Made by a program: the position numbers and the translations under genes
Notes under the pieces: model-generated
Database searches by the model: none
What the model was told of the DNA's origin: nothing
The model's input: only the letters and a program-made list of their open reading frames with translations
Origin: Strongylocentrotus purpuratus
Taxonomy: Eukaryota > Echinodermata > Echinoidea > Camarodonta > Strongylocentrotidae
Direction: 5' to 3'
Assembly (NCBI RefSeq): GCF_000002235.5
Contig: NW_022145599.1
Span: 22,962,879-23,026,878, forward strand
Length of the DNA stretch: 64,000 nucleotides
In this document: positions 11,193 to 22,960 of the stretch, piece by piece
Position numbering within the stretch: position 1 is the first letter of the stretch
Layout of the letters: the number at the start of each line of letters is the position of its first letter

Positions 11193-12825
11193 CCATAAAT
11201 ATGTATTCTCCTTATTCTATCAACACGATTAAAGTAGCTACGGAAGATAATGCTTAATGCAATAGCTCGAAACAAACTACGGACGCAATACGAAACATAT
11301 CTAATTTACATGTCCAGAAATATACCAATGAAATAGGAGGTACACTTCATCGGATTCCACTGTTTATATCAATTAATGAATACGACTTTATACCACTTTT
11401 TTATACAAAGTTGTTAAATAAGAAATGGAAACAAGAAAATTACCCACCTTTCGATATTATAGCAAAGTATTTGCTTCACATCGGGACGCCATCATTAACA
11501 GGTCATTCCAAAACGGAGCTTTGCACGAGGTTTACCGTACAGCCATCCAATCAACAATTAGTAGTTACATGTGCGCTGAACACATATGGACTTCCATACT
11601 TGTTAGTACTAGTAGCAACAGTGGAACTTCAAAGCACGTAATTTTGTTACAATTTAAAAAGTATGCGTGTTTTAATGATGGTGAAATTAACTAGCTAACA
11701 GGTGGATTTGTTATCCTGAGCTCATTCTTATAGAGATTTATAGGATGCATTATGTGGAAAAAGAAGCTCGCCCATCGTTGGCTTTGTGAAGTCTTTTAAA
11801 TCATAAATGGCTAAATGATGTTTAAATTGCACAGACTATAATACAGGTGAATTTTTATCCATTATATGACAAAAGAAGTCTTCCAAAATGTAAAATTTTA
11901 CTACTAGCAAATCAAATTAATGCACATTCGGACCATCACCCCCCTCGTCCTCCTCCTCCTCTTCCTCTCCCGGCTTCTTCTGCTTCTTTTTATCACGTCA
12001 TTATTATTATTATTATTATTCCATAAACAGGATCAAATCCGTGTTTATCATTAGTATTATTAGTATTAGTTCTTTTGTATAATTATTATTTTATAATTTT
12101 TTATTAGCTAAAACCCCGTTTAAATGGTGTAATTCGAGTCCATGCCATAGCCTAACTCACTTATTACGAAGTCCGTGATACGCTGGACACACACACACAG
12201 AAAATACACAAGAACGCATCCCCCCAAAAGTCAAAGGGGAAGCCGTACTTTTAACATATTGAATTACGAATCAACATAAGCGACTTGGGTCTGTTCCAGA
12301 ATTAATTGCCGACGACTAAAATAAATCACGGGCATTAATTTTATGCACTTTGTTACTATTTGAAAGGGCCTTCATTTTTCGGAAATCTGTTAAAGTTTGG
12401 TGATTTCACACCTCGTTTCAAACAAAGAATAAAATCCCATTGTACGGACATAATCATGAATACCTTTCCTTTGAAATCCGGAATGCCATTATTTCGGAAT
12501 AAAACACCATCCATGCACCTGCGATATTTTCCTTATCATTATATTGTGGGAGTAAAGGTTAACAGTTGCAAAGTATAACCATGTTGCGATGCTTGTATGG
12601 AACCAGCTACTGCGCTCGGATAACCTTGCATGATAATAAATGAACTCCAATGGGAGCATTTGTGAAAAGGCAAGATCGGTTTGAATTTATTCCAATATTC
12701 TTTTCCAGGAATACTGTGACCTTTATTTTGGGGCAAGTATTACTGGAAAGGGTTCGTATTTGGACTATGACTGTAAAAGGGAACTCAATTATGCCAAAAG
12801 GAAGGATTTCTAAGTCTTTTGTATC
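11193..12825. other. Gene-less stretch with simple repeats
   Basis: Contains a CT-rich tract (about 11938-11990), an (ATT)n run (about 12000-12021) and a short (CA)n (about 12188-12200). No gene is recognised. Confidence 0.45.
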
Positions 12826-13375
12826 GAATGGGAATGGCAACCTTAATAGCAAACTACTCTAGAGGAAAGCAGAAAAATCAGAGAAGTAGACTGGTAAAAG
12901 TTTGAATGAAATCGGACAAAAACTGATAGAGTTTTGAATTCTTTAAAGTTGTAATCACTATAGGTATGGGCCCTTCAAATTGGATGAATCGGTTATGTCT
13001 CTGTGATGTAGTGGTGGACAACTTTCCCATTGTTCCAACACATAAAAGTACTAAAATTTCGACTTTAAAAAAATGTATGGTTCAGGAGGGTCTTTTCTTT
13101 TGGAGGACCTATAATAATATATTTTGAGTAATGTCCCAAGGGAGAAGGCATTAAGGAGAAAAAACAGTTATCATATATATTTTGTGTACACGTCAAACGA
13201 GAATGTACTTGCCGACGCCAAAATCCGCTGACATAAATCTAGATTAAGTGATTTCAGAACTAAATAACTCTCTTATTATTGGTCCGACTTATTACAAACT
13301 TTCGCCATTTTATTTGTCTTATTTGTCTGCTTTCATGGAAATGAACTTATTAAAAAAATTCGATTGCTCTTTGAT
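12826..13375. mobile_element. MITE family C, copy 2
   Basis: It shares AGAGGAAAGCAGAAAAATCAG, GTGGACAACTTTCCC and CAAGGGAGAAGGCATTA-like segments with the other copies. It ends near CGATTGCTCTTTGAT, the inverted form of its GGGAATGGCAACC start. It is uninterrupted and non-coding. Confidence 0.65.
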
Positions 13376-14585
13376 AACTGCTGCCGTTAAACAACTTTGA
13401 TGGTACTGAACGCTCATCACCTTCGCAAAAACTGCATGCTATCGACAACCTAGCTATCTGAAGACAACAGCAATGCTCTCATCCACCGTTTCCATTTATA
13501 ACCTTTTGTGAACCCAAATTTGCTACATTGTCTTTTCATTCATTTTCAATTTTCTTTTTCATTTTTTCTTCTCCAGTCATCCTACAGGGAGGTCGTGTTT
13601 TATGGGGTCAAGGGTTAATCTAGCCCTAGGTTTGTCAACAACTTGAGTAATCCCACCAGCCTCCCTCTGCTCTAGAAAGTTCCCTACTGCCTCAGCCAAG
13701 AATCACTTTCAACTTCTTACTTGGAAACATCTCATTTGTTTCTTTCGTCCTCGACCTTCAGTTTCAGTCTTTATTTCAGGTTTATTTTATGTCATATTTC
13801 ACATTCACATTCATTACATAAATCATAAATAAGAATGAAAACAATATTTTTTTCATTAGGTCTTAAAATACATACAATAATATGAAGCAATACAAAAATA
13901 TAAAAAATACGGAGATATAAATATAATTGTACGGTATTTGAACTGAAATTAGACAATTATATTTATAGTGAAAGTTGAACATGAGGGAATCTAGAAAAAA
14001 GCTGAGCTTGTAAATGGTAGATTCCCTTATGAATAAGAGCAGTCTATTGTCCATGTAAATTATATTTGAATATTTTTTTTAATAAAAAACACAGATTAAA
14101 AAAAAAACGAAAGAGGCGAAAATGAAACGAAGGTATAACAGATTTTTGTTTTAAGATTTAAAAAAAAGAAGGTATGTACCAGAAAGACATGGGAACTATA
14201 ACGTAAGACTAGTATGAGAGGAACATTTTAAATTTGCATCAAGGTATACAGTAACAGGGAGCCGGTATTTATTAAAACTGTCGGGTGTTCATTCCACGAT
14301 AGTATTGTGTGCGAAAGCTGTTCGAGTAGTCTTGTTCAGACGAAGGCAACTTACCCCATGGTAACTAAAGGTCATGGTAAATATAGTGAGGTAGGTGTAG
14401 AGGTCGGAGTAATTATAGTGCCCGTCTGAACGATGATCGTGTTAGCTACGCCTACCGCCCTACCTTTACCCCGACCTATTTACTTCTGAATTTTTCCATG
14501 AGTAACTCGCTGACACGACTAGAAGGTAGCGTAAATTGACCGTGTGGATGCTCTCAACTTACGGGAGTGTCTGTGACCTTTCACG
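13376..14585. other. Gene-less stretch
   Basis: Contains one copy of a roughly 95-bp dispersed repeat (13577-13672). The A/T-rich remainder shows nothing recognisable apart from a GTCTGAAC/GTTCAGAC inverted pair around 14334-14430. Confidence 0.4.
13577..13672. repeat. Dispersed repeat pair, copy 1
   Basis: TCATCCTACAGGGAGGTC, GGGGTCAAGGGT, AGGTTTGTCAACA and GTAATCCC occur in the same order and spacing at 17127-17206. The family was not identified. Confidence 0.5.
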
Positions 14586-14734
14586 AGCCATCTATACACA
14601 GAGTTTGGCCAACTTGGTTTCACTGGGTCACAACATGGCGTATATTCTTTTGTTTTGTGCTTGCCCAACAAAGCAGGATTCGCCATATTGTGTCGAACTC
14701 GAGCCGGGTTGGCCAAACTCTGTGTATGGCTCTG
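14586..14734. repeat. About 150-bp hairpin (foldback) element
   Basis: Two arms of about 70 bp are inverted copies. The outer arms carry ACACAGAGTTTGGCCAAC and its reverse complement, the inner arms CACAACATGGCG and CGCCATATTGTG. Almost no loop remains. No target duplication was found. Confidence 0.65.
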
Positions 14735-14765
14735 CTTAAGTTACGCTGGTCGGTGGAAGGTCGTG

Positions 14766-15189
14766 TTAAAGGTACTATGTCCCATTTGCAGGCCAAAAAA
14801 ATGAAAAGGTTACATTCCAACGGCATTTGAAAAATAATACTAATTTAAAACTTCCCTAACAAAAAAAAAAGGGGGGGGGGGGAGGGTTTGAAAATGTCTT
14901 TAGGTGGGAAAATAACGACTATTAGTTGTCGAATCGATTTAAGAGCTATAGAGCCAAGTCTGATTTTCAGACCTTTGTACCTAATGGTCGTACGTTTTAT
15001 GCTGCGCAAAGATTCCATTACAAGAAGTGGGTTATTGATGTAGACAAATGCTCATGTACCCATTACCGTTCATTTTATGGATGTTATTACCAAAGAAGAA
15101 AAAAAAAGCCAGTCAGTCACTCAATAGTGTCTTACAGTGAAGTCTACCAAGTAAACGGGTTTCCTCGCATAATTTGAATATTAGGACAT
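14766..15189 (+). mobile_element. MITE family D, copy 1, right end missing
   Basis: It is collinear with the complete copy at 55161-55690, from TTAAAGGTACTATGTCCC to ATTTGAATATTAGGACA, after which similarity stops. Shared internal sequence includes AAATAACGACTATTAGTTGTC. A poly-A/poly-G expansion sits near 14860-14882. Non-coding. Confidence 0.7.
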
Positions 15190-15471
15190 ATTTAATGCAC
15201 TATTCCCAATACAATCCCCATATAAAGTTGATAATTACACTGGAATTTGCCGGTAATTTAATATTTTGTAATAAATGTGGAACTGGTGCCTGGCCTCCAA
15301 AGATTCCTGCAGTGGAAGCGCGGCTCGGAGCATGGAACTTCAAAGCCAAGTGGAATGTTAAACAGCCCATTGTTACGCTTTAGAACTCACGAATGCGTTT
15401 GAATTATTACAAGAGTTTCGACTCCTTTCTTTCACCTCCCTGGATTAACTTACGCCAAATAGCACAACCCC

Positions 15472-15629
15472 GTCTGAACAAGATTTATGTTGAAGGTGTT
15501 AGAAATTATTAGGAATGGACCATATTAAATCGTAACAAAGAAGACACCGGGTCTGAACAAGATTTATGTTGAAGGTGTTAGAAATTACTAGGAATGGACC
15601 ATATTAAATCATAACAAAGAAGACACCGG
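15472..15629. repeat. Tandem duplication of a 79-bp unit
   Basis: Units 15472-15550 and 15551-15629 differ at only a few bases (for example AAATTATTAGG versus AAATTACTAGG) and both end in AAGAAGACACCGG. The small divergence implies a recent duplication. Confidence 0.85.
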
Positions 15630-15741
15630 GTCAGGTAGCTCACGTTTTTTGAGGTAAAACATACATTTTCCCAAGTTGAATGAAAAGATTACGTGATCAT
15701 AAGGAGTTTACATGAGTAAAATTTTGATGTCAGTCTGTGCT

Positions 15742-16095
15742 TAAAGGGCAACCAACCATTACAATTAGTTCATTTCTGTGAAAGTAGAAACATAAAAAGA
15801 TGGAATGGTGAAAGTTTAAAATAAATCGGACAAATAATCACAAAGTTATTAATGTTTCAGTTATGTGATAACTTATTCTATGCAAATCTAAAATTGGCCG
15901 TTTGTAGTGTAAAAAATATCAATAATTTCTTTTTTCCTCCTAAGTGCCATCTCATTTGGGGCACTACTCAAAATATGTTATGGATAGCATATTATTATAG
16001 GTCCTCAACAGAGAATAGACCCTCTTGAGTAATACATTTTTAGAAGAATAAAAAATCATGGTGTGTGCTGGAACGAATCGGAAGGCATTCCTTTC
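15742..16095. mobile_element. MITE family C, copy 3, reverse orientation
   Basis: It starts TTAAAGGGCAACCAACC. The segment ACTCAAAATATGTTATGG through AGACCCTCTTGAGTAATAC is the reverse complement of the matching stretch of copy 2. The far end is unclear. Confidence 0.55.
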
Positions 16096-16356
16096 CATCA
16101 AACATTGATAGTATGTTGTTCTTTCACGAGGAAATAAAAAGAATTCTAAAAGTGACATTTTTCTTACCTCTACTAGAACTCAACGTTTCGGTTGAGAACA
16201 GAATGATGTAAGATATTGTAAATGTCAGTTTTCACCCAAGTTTTGATTACATTAATATATCACCATAGCCATGTTAACTTCACTAGTTACAAAAGGAGGT
16301 TGCAAGTGAAGAGAATCATCACGTGCATAAAGGGAGAAAGAGCAAAATAAATAAAA

Positions 16357-16358
<2 letters not shown>

Positions 16359-16423
<65 letters not shown>

Positions 16424-16443
16424 GGGGGAGAGAGAAAGAGAGA
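16359..16443. repeat. (GA)n microsatellite with a G-run
   Basis: About 50 bp of GA repeat, a G-run near 16413-16428, then more GA. The frames through it translate to Ser/Leu runs and are not genes. Confidence 0.9.
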
Positions 16444-17126
16444 AGGTGATTTAGAATGAATGAGTCGAACGGAAGTTGTTCAAACATTTCACCAACCATC
16501 AGCTACCGGTTGCCAACTTGTTTGACCTTTGCAAGTGAATTCTGCCTGAAGTTTCTTTTCAAGTGCACGCAAATCAAACTCGTGATATACAATGCAGTAT
16601 TTTATCAATACGAGTCTGATCGGAAACAATTCATTGAATAAAATTGGGTTCCCCCGCCCTCCGCCCCCCGCCCCCCCCAAAAAAAAATGAAAGAGCTATA
16701 TTGCATCTTCTATTTTCCTAGAGGTGAAACGACGAGATAATTCTTTTGTGTGAACATCTCTTTTTTCCAACTTTTCAAGCTTTATATGGGATACTGTTTC
16801 TTTAAAATTACATCTGTGGCTTCCCTCTCCTTAAAATCTCTCTCCTTCTCTTTCTATCTCCATATCTTTTTTTTCTAAATTTACTTCTTTTATCTTCAAC
16901 ACGGCTACTATTTGTCTTTCACACCCCTCTCCTCTCTCTTCTATTTTCAATATTGCTCTAGGCATATATTCCGACCCCCCTCTCTCTCTCTTTAATTTCT
17001 CACCCTTATTTCCCCATCTTTCTCTCTCCCATTGTACCTTACACTCTCTCTCTCTCTCTCTCCATCCATTCCATTTCCAGACTATTGCTTAGTACCTCTC
17101 TCTTTCCCTCTCCCCAATGTCTCCCA

Positions 17127-17206
17127 ATCCTACAGGGAGGTCTATACTTTGGGGTCAAGTGTCGATCTATCCCCAGGTTTGTCAACATCTGGGGTAATCC
17201 CGTCCT
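17127..17206. repeat. Dispersed repeat pair, copy 2
   Basis: Second copy of the repeat at 13577-13672 (ATCCTACAGGGAGGTC, GGGGTCAAGTGTC, AGGTTTGTCAACATC). It follows a CT-rich tract from about 16820 to 17090. Confidence 0.5.
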
Positions 17207-17534
17207 CCTTATCACCAAGCATGCACGGGAGACGGAACAATCCTCTCATGGCATTGAACCTTACCCAGCTAACCAACCGACCATTAGTCTAGGGCTCACA
17301 AAGGCTTTTACTAAACGGTCGGGTATTGAGGTATTGAGGTAATGGGTTCTACAATATAATAGGCGGCAATGGCATCAGGAACAATTTCCTACACTAACTA
17401 AATTCCTGATTTCGACGCTGGACCAAACACTATGCATAACACTAATCCTTTTATCATGATAATGCTGGCTGTTATATAGCGCGATGTTTGTCACACCCGT
17501 GAGGCTCCTGGCGCACCAACATTGTTATCCAGGT

Positions 17535-17818
17535 GGTGTTTCACAAAGATCTCAAGTCGAACTTAACTCTAAGGTAAGCCATTTGTAGTCTTGAAATAAA
17601 ATATATTCAAAAGCAAACATTCAAGTATTTTAGACTTTTTATAAATTCCACATCAAGAACATGAAATCTCCTTGATACTAGAAAATATGAATGATTTAAA
17701 TCACATTTTATGTCTTTTAAAATAACTTTTACAAAGTATTTTCGTAGATGCTAACGGCTCTCCATAATTTTTAAGTCCAACTTAGCGATAAGTTCAACAT
17801 AGGATCTTTATTAAACAC
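17535..17818. mobile_element. MITE family E, copy 1
   Basis: The left end GGTGTTTCACAAAGATC is mirrored by the right end GATCTTTATTAAACACC. CGAACTTAACTCTAAG and CTTAGCGATAAGTTC are further inverted subterminal sequence. CCAGGT lies just outside both ends and may be the target duplication. Non-coding. A partial relative is at 37570-37700. Confidence 0.65.
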
Positions 17819-19735
17819 CCCCAGGTCATGTAGCCGAGCTGCCAAAAATTACGTAGCTAGCACTTTGGTATGTCGGGTACCTATACCTGTTTCATGCACG
17901 AGTCATGCAACAATCTTCTAACAGTTGATACATGTAGTGTGTGTGTATGTGGAGGGGGAGGGGCAACTGCCCGTGTCCACCTTGTTTACCATCATACACA
18001 TGATTTCTTAGAAGTCAGGCAAAATAAACTATCAAATCAAACCATTCATTGTATATTATTTATGTTGATGCACTAACTTGCCTTGGCCATGGGCAAGATT
18101 ATGACAACCAGCTGAAAGGGGAGTGGGGTGGGGTGGAGGATGGGGCGATTACTGCCCATGCCCATACTTCCTCAAAAAAAATCGCAGAGTATAGAAAAAG
18201 TACTTATGAAGTGCACTCATACTTCTTTGAATCTGTACAACCAAATGTCCAATCATTATCGTCCAGTTAATATACCGAGATACTGGCAAAAATTACAGGG
18301 GGAAAATATCCACGAAAAACACTATTTAAAAAAAAAATGTATACACTACATATAACCACAATGAAATTGATATCAAATTGAAGGATTTTTAATTGTTCAT
18401 AATTTGACTTATCTATAAAACTCAATTTGTATCAATTTGATGCCCAACGCACACTATATGAGTCTCTTGCGATCCAATTGTTTCAAATAAATGGTATAAT
18501 TATAATAAATATGGAAATGTTAACAATCATCGTCTTCGGGATTTAGGTTCTAAATAATGATAAGAATACTAAAAACTGGAATGTATAAAAGCATTTTATT
18601 CAAAATAAACCCTAACCCTAACACTAGCCCAATCGGCATGAAATCCTAGACAATCACACAACTGGTCGGAAGTCACTATGATTTTGAGGCGAATAGCTCC
18701 TCCTCCTCCAAGAAAGCTTGAAATCAATTACAAGTTAGAACTTATTAATCATGTGATTATAGAGATCCTCTATCATTAGGATTGTACAGGCTTGAATGTT
18801 CACGGTTAGATGCTATTGCAATTCTTCCAAATCGAATCGTTGTCAGATCGTGTCGCATGAGTCGGGCCAAAGTTGCATTCCAGAGAATTTTACAGGAGGT
18901 CGAAGTCCGCATGTTTGGCGCTATCATGAAGCTATATCCTTTACATCTTTCGAGGAAAGTTGAATAGAGGTCTCTTCGCCAGGGTATGCCTACGTGCGGC
19001 TGTAGGTGAAGGCAATCCACGATTGTTGTCATTCTTTATGCTACATTTGCAATCCCATCCCTGATTAAGCCTTAACCAGGCATCACTTTAGAGGTTTCAC
19101 CGATCCCTGGTAGCCATGGCAACTCGATCACCCCTCATCTAAATCGGAGGGGTCTTGAAAGACTGCGCGTCCGTGCGGAATCGAGACCTTTGATGCAGGA
19201 GCGAAGGGAGTAACGTCTGTAAGTAACAACGCACCCCTCCCAGATCTTATCCTTCTTCTCCTCCTCCCGAATAAAGTAATCTTCATCAAAGCCTGGTTTT
19301 ATTGAAACAAGAGGATGATTTCCTTCCTACAAACCAGGAACATTTCATCGACGGTGATGACAGAACATTTATTTTCGGTCTCATGGTGCTTCTTTGCTTG
19401 CTTGCTTGTTTGCTTGCTAAGGGGAATATACAGGAAGTGAAGGCGGCATTACAGATGTAAGACTGGAAGTTTGGGAACAAATGCGGGTCGAAACAGCCAT
19501 GGTGGGTAGATGATCTTTGAGTAGAGGTCGGCTGAAATGGATAGAGAAGATAAGATAAAAGCTACTAAAGATTACGACACAAGAAAAAAAAATCAAGGGA
19601 CTTTAAACATTTCCCATTACGGGATACAATTCTGACAAACATTTGTCTTTAATATTACAGTTAGTCAAGAGAGATCTTGAAAGGTAGCGCATATACGTGC
19701 CAAAATGTAGGAGCAAAGAGGTCTCAAATATTGAA

Positions 19736-19804
<69 letters not shown>

Positions 19805-20060
19805 TTCTCTTTATTTATTTTTACCGACGCCCGTGATCACGGTCATGTCATCTTACACCTTTCTACATCGCAACAAACATTGCCTCCCTGGGAGCGTTGA
19901 TCAACCTTTCGACGGGAAACAGGCTTGTGAGTCAAAGTTCGCCTGGGTTTTCCCTTCATTTCAAAACATGACAGAAAGAAACAAGCGATGGTGTGCAACT
20001 ACACATCATTCACCTTGTTCTCCCTTTTCATCTTTTTTCTTTCTTTCTCGGGCATTCTTA
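17819..20060. other. Gene-less stretch
   Basis: No gene is recognised. A frame of 91 residues on the minus strand (18757-19032) lies in GC-balanced DNA but has no recognisable features. A long (CT)n lies at 19739-19796. Confidence 0.4.
19739..19796. repeat. (CT)n microsatellite
   Basis: Nearly pure CT dinucleotide run of about 58 bp, the cause of the Ser/Leu-rich open frames around it. Confidence 0.95.
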
Positions 20061-20586
20061 TAAAGGGGAAGTCCACCCTGATATCAAGTTGGTTTCAAAA
20101 GAAGCAGAAAAGTTAGAGAAACAGGACAGTGAAAATTTGAAGACAAAATAAAAGAGTTATGAATTTTCGAAGGAGCAATCAATCAAACACAAATTAGCAT
20201 CTTTGTGACGCCCCTCCTATTTGCCCTGTACTAAAAATTAAAAAAATTAAAAAATCTGTATTTCCCCTTTGATAAGAAAATGTTCAATCATACATTCACC
20301 CTTTATGTAACTGTTGCAAATATGTTTTCAAACAATCCCTGTATAAACAAAATCTATCCCGTCATCAATAACTAAGAAAATGGAAGTTTATGACATTTTC
20401 TGTAAAGAGCAAATAAGGGAGGAGCTCGCATGATACGTCACAGTGTTGCCAATTTGTGTTTCAATGATGATAACATCATAACTTTCCTATCGCTAATCGG
20501 ATTTTGCTCAAACTTTCACTAATTTGCTTTTCTCATTTTATGCAATTATTAAAATCAACTTAATATCAGAGTAGACTTCCGCTTTA
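20061..20586. mobile_element. Palindromic MITE, family B, copy 2
   Basis: It starts TAAAGGGGAAGTCCACCCTG and ends AGTAGACTTCCGCTTTA. AATCAAACACAAATTAGC in the left half pairs with GCCAATTTGTGTTTCA in the right. The arms are about 200 bp. Non-coding. Confidence 0.75.
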
Positions 20587-21584
20587 ACAAACGAGATAGG
20601 AATCAACGCCATCTTCAAGGGAGCGTGTTTCATATCTCCCTTCAAGAAGAGTAGGGACGCTCATTGTCAAGATGTTTATCGTAAGAAGTGTACGTTCACG
20701 ATGTGTTTGAAACACCCCTTCTGCCATCCTAAAATGCATCTTATGTGCATGAATCAATCTTCCCATTTAATTTAGATTTAAAACATAAGTACGATTGTAA
20801 AATTAACTTTACAATGACCCCTCCCCCTCCCCCATCCCCTCCAAGGGCATACAAATATGGACACCTATTTCTTGATTTTAGTCAACACCATGATTCATGT
20901 ACAAGTACATGAAAATAATGACTATGGAGATCACAATTCTGCCATCCTGTTCCTGTTCTTTTTTCCGAAGCATCTCTCATCATATCATTTCTAAACCGGG
21001 GTGCCGCAAGACACATCTAGGGTGCGGCGAGAAAAAAGTAGTTGCATGAAGAAAAAACATTAGAATAATGTCGATTTCGTGAAAACAAAATATTAGAACC
21101 TGATAAGGTATGAGATTTCGTGAGAAAATAACGCTTTAAAGAAAACGAAGGTCTTTCTTTCTAGCTCGCTTTGCTCGCTCGCAACATTTGGAACAGGATA
21201 CCTCCATATTTGGAAATAGAGGTGCCCGAATATCCTTCTATATGACAGCAAGATGTCCGAATGTATCTTAATATCTTTTAAATCGAAATCACATTTGTAC
21301 CACGGTCGTACGCTGCACCCGTTCCCAACATTTAGAAACAGGAGAATCCTGGGCAACGAGTTTCCCGAATTTCGTCATATTCGTGTGTCGAGGTGACCGA
21401 AGATATGATTATTGTGTTCACGTATATTAGGCAGCGAGGTTCCTGCATACATTATTTCATATCATATCTAGTACGTTGATTACAACATCAAATTTATAGC
21501 AAATTAAAAATGTCTGCTCACTCGCTTCGCTCGCTTTAGAACCGACTGTGCCCCGCTTGAGTATTAAACAAGATTATTCTGGTA
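20587..21584. other. Gene-less stretch with a decayed repeat
   Basis: CTCGCTTTGCTCGCTCGC (21165-21182) and CTCGCTTCGCTCGC-like sequence (about 21520-21535) recur beside loosely similar AACATTTGGAACAGGA/AACATTTAGAAACAGGA segments. This suggests an old, diverged repeat. No gene seen. Confidence 0.35.
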
Positions 21585-21802
21585 GTAATTTTTGGATGAG
21601 GGTGACGGAGAGGGATAAGGAGGAAGTGGTGGTGGTGATAGAGGAAAAGCAGGTGAGGACATTGAAGGGGAAGAGATGATAATAGAGGTTGAGGAGGAGG
21701 AGAAGTGAAATTGGGAGATGAGGATATGTGAGTGGAGGAGGAGGTAGAGGAGGAGAAAAGGGAAGAGTCGAATTAAGGAGGGTATCAGAGGTGGGGTCTA
21801 TT
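21585..21802. repeat. Polypurine (GGA-rich) tract, left flank
   Basis: GGA/GGTG/GAGGAGG-type purine-rich DNA with strong strand asymmetry. The same composition resumes at 22845-22960, so the foldback array appears to have landed inside a single polypurine block. Confidence 0.65.
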
Positions 21803-22844
21803 CGCTATTCATAAGGACCGCTATTCATAAGGTCCGCTATTCATAAGGACCGTTATTCATAACGTGTAAATTCCCGTACTTCCTGGTCCGCTATTCATAA
21901 TGGCAAAAGAGGGTCGCTATTCATAAGGAAATAAGGTTCGTTAATCATAAGGACCGCTATTCATAACGTGAGATGAGGGTCGCTATTCATAATTCATATT
22001 AAGGGTCATTAATCATAAGGACCGCTATTCATAATATGAAATCAGGGTCACTATTCATAATACGACGAGAGGGTCGCTATTCATAATACGAAATAAGGTT
22101 CATTACTTATAAGGGTCGCTATTCATAACACGGGAAGAGGGTCGCTATTCATAATACGAAATGAGGGTCGCTATTCATAATAAGAAATGAGGGTCGCTAT
22201 TCATAATAGGAGAAGAGGGTCGCTATTCATAATAGGAGAAGAGGGTCGCTATTCATAATACGAAATGAGGGTCGCTATTCATAATAAGAAATGAGGGTCG
22301 CTATTCATAATAGGAGAAGAGGGTCGCTATTCATAATAGGAGAAGAGGGTCGCCATTCATAATACAAAATGAGGGTCGCTATTCATAATACGAAATGAGG
22401 TTCGCTATTCATAATAGGAGAAGAGGGTCGCTATTCATAATAGGAGAAGAGGGTCGCTATTCATAATAGGAGTAAGGGGTCGCTATTCATAATACGAAAT
22501 GAGGTTCGCTATTCATAATAGGAGAAGAGGGTCGCTATTCATAATAGGAGAGCGACCCTCTTTCTGTGTTATGAATACCGACCCTTTTGTAATATTATGA
22601 ATAGGGACCCTTATGAATAGCGACCCTCTCGTCGTATTATGAATAGCGACCCTCTTCTCCTATTATGAATACCGACCCTCTTCTTTGATTATGAATAGCG
22701 GTCCTTCTGAATAATGACCCTTATGAATAATGACCCTTTTCTCCAATTATGAAAAGCGGACCTTATGAATAGCGGTCCTTATGAATAGTGGACCTTATGA
22801 ATAGCGGACCTTATGAATAGCGGTCCTTATGAATATGAATGGCG
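21803..22844. mobile_element. Bipolar ATTCATAA foldback array (TU-like)
   Basis: About 31 units built on CGCTATTCATAA run forward from 21803 to 22550, and about 14 units of the exact reverse complement (TTATGAATAGCG) run from 22551 to 22844. The polarity switches with no spacer: GGGTCGCT and AGCGACCC pair across a 14-nt loop. In both arms the outermost units are short (about 17 bp, CGCTATTCATAAGGAC), while units near the centre are about 26 bp, with AGGAGAAGAGGGT or ACGAAATGAGGGT added. Sea urchin TU foldback transposons also have long inverted repeats made of short tandem units. Membership of that group is inference. No coding region and no clear target duplication. Confidence 0.7.
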
Positions 22845-22960
22845 TTTGAGGAGGAGGAAGAGGAGTAGGAGGAGGAGATGTTGGTAGGTAGGAGAAGAGG
22901 AGATGGAGGTGGAGGTGGAGGGGGAAGTAGTGGTAGAGCAGGTGGAGAAAGAAACTAGGG
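22845..22960. repeat. Polypurine (GGA-rich) tract, right flank
   Basis: Continuation of the GGAGGA-rich strand composition seen at 21585-21802. Confidence 0.65.

Noticed and set aside
18606-18620. Interstitial telomere repeats (CCCTAACCCTAA; also TAGGGTTAGGG near 28013)
   Set aside because: Only about two units each, too short to mark a fusion or telomere insertion.
21803-22550. CRISPR-like regular repeats
   Set aside because: The units are contiguous tandem variants with near-identical linkers, not unique spacers, and the organism is a eukaryote.
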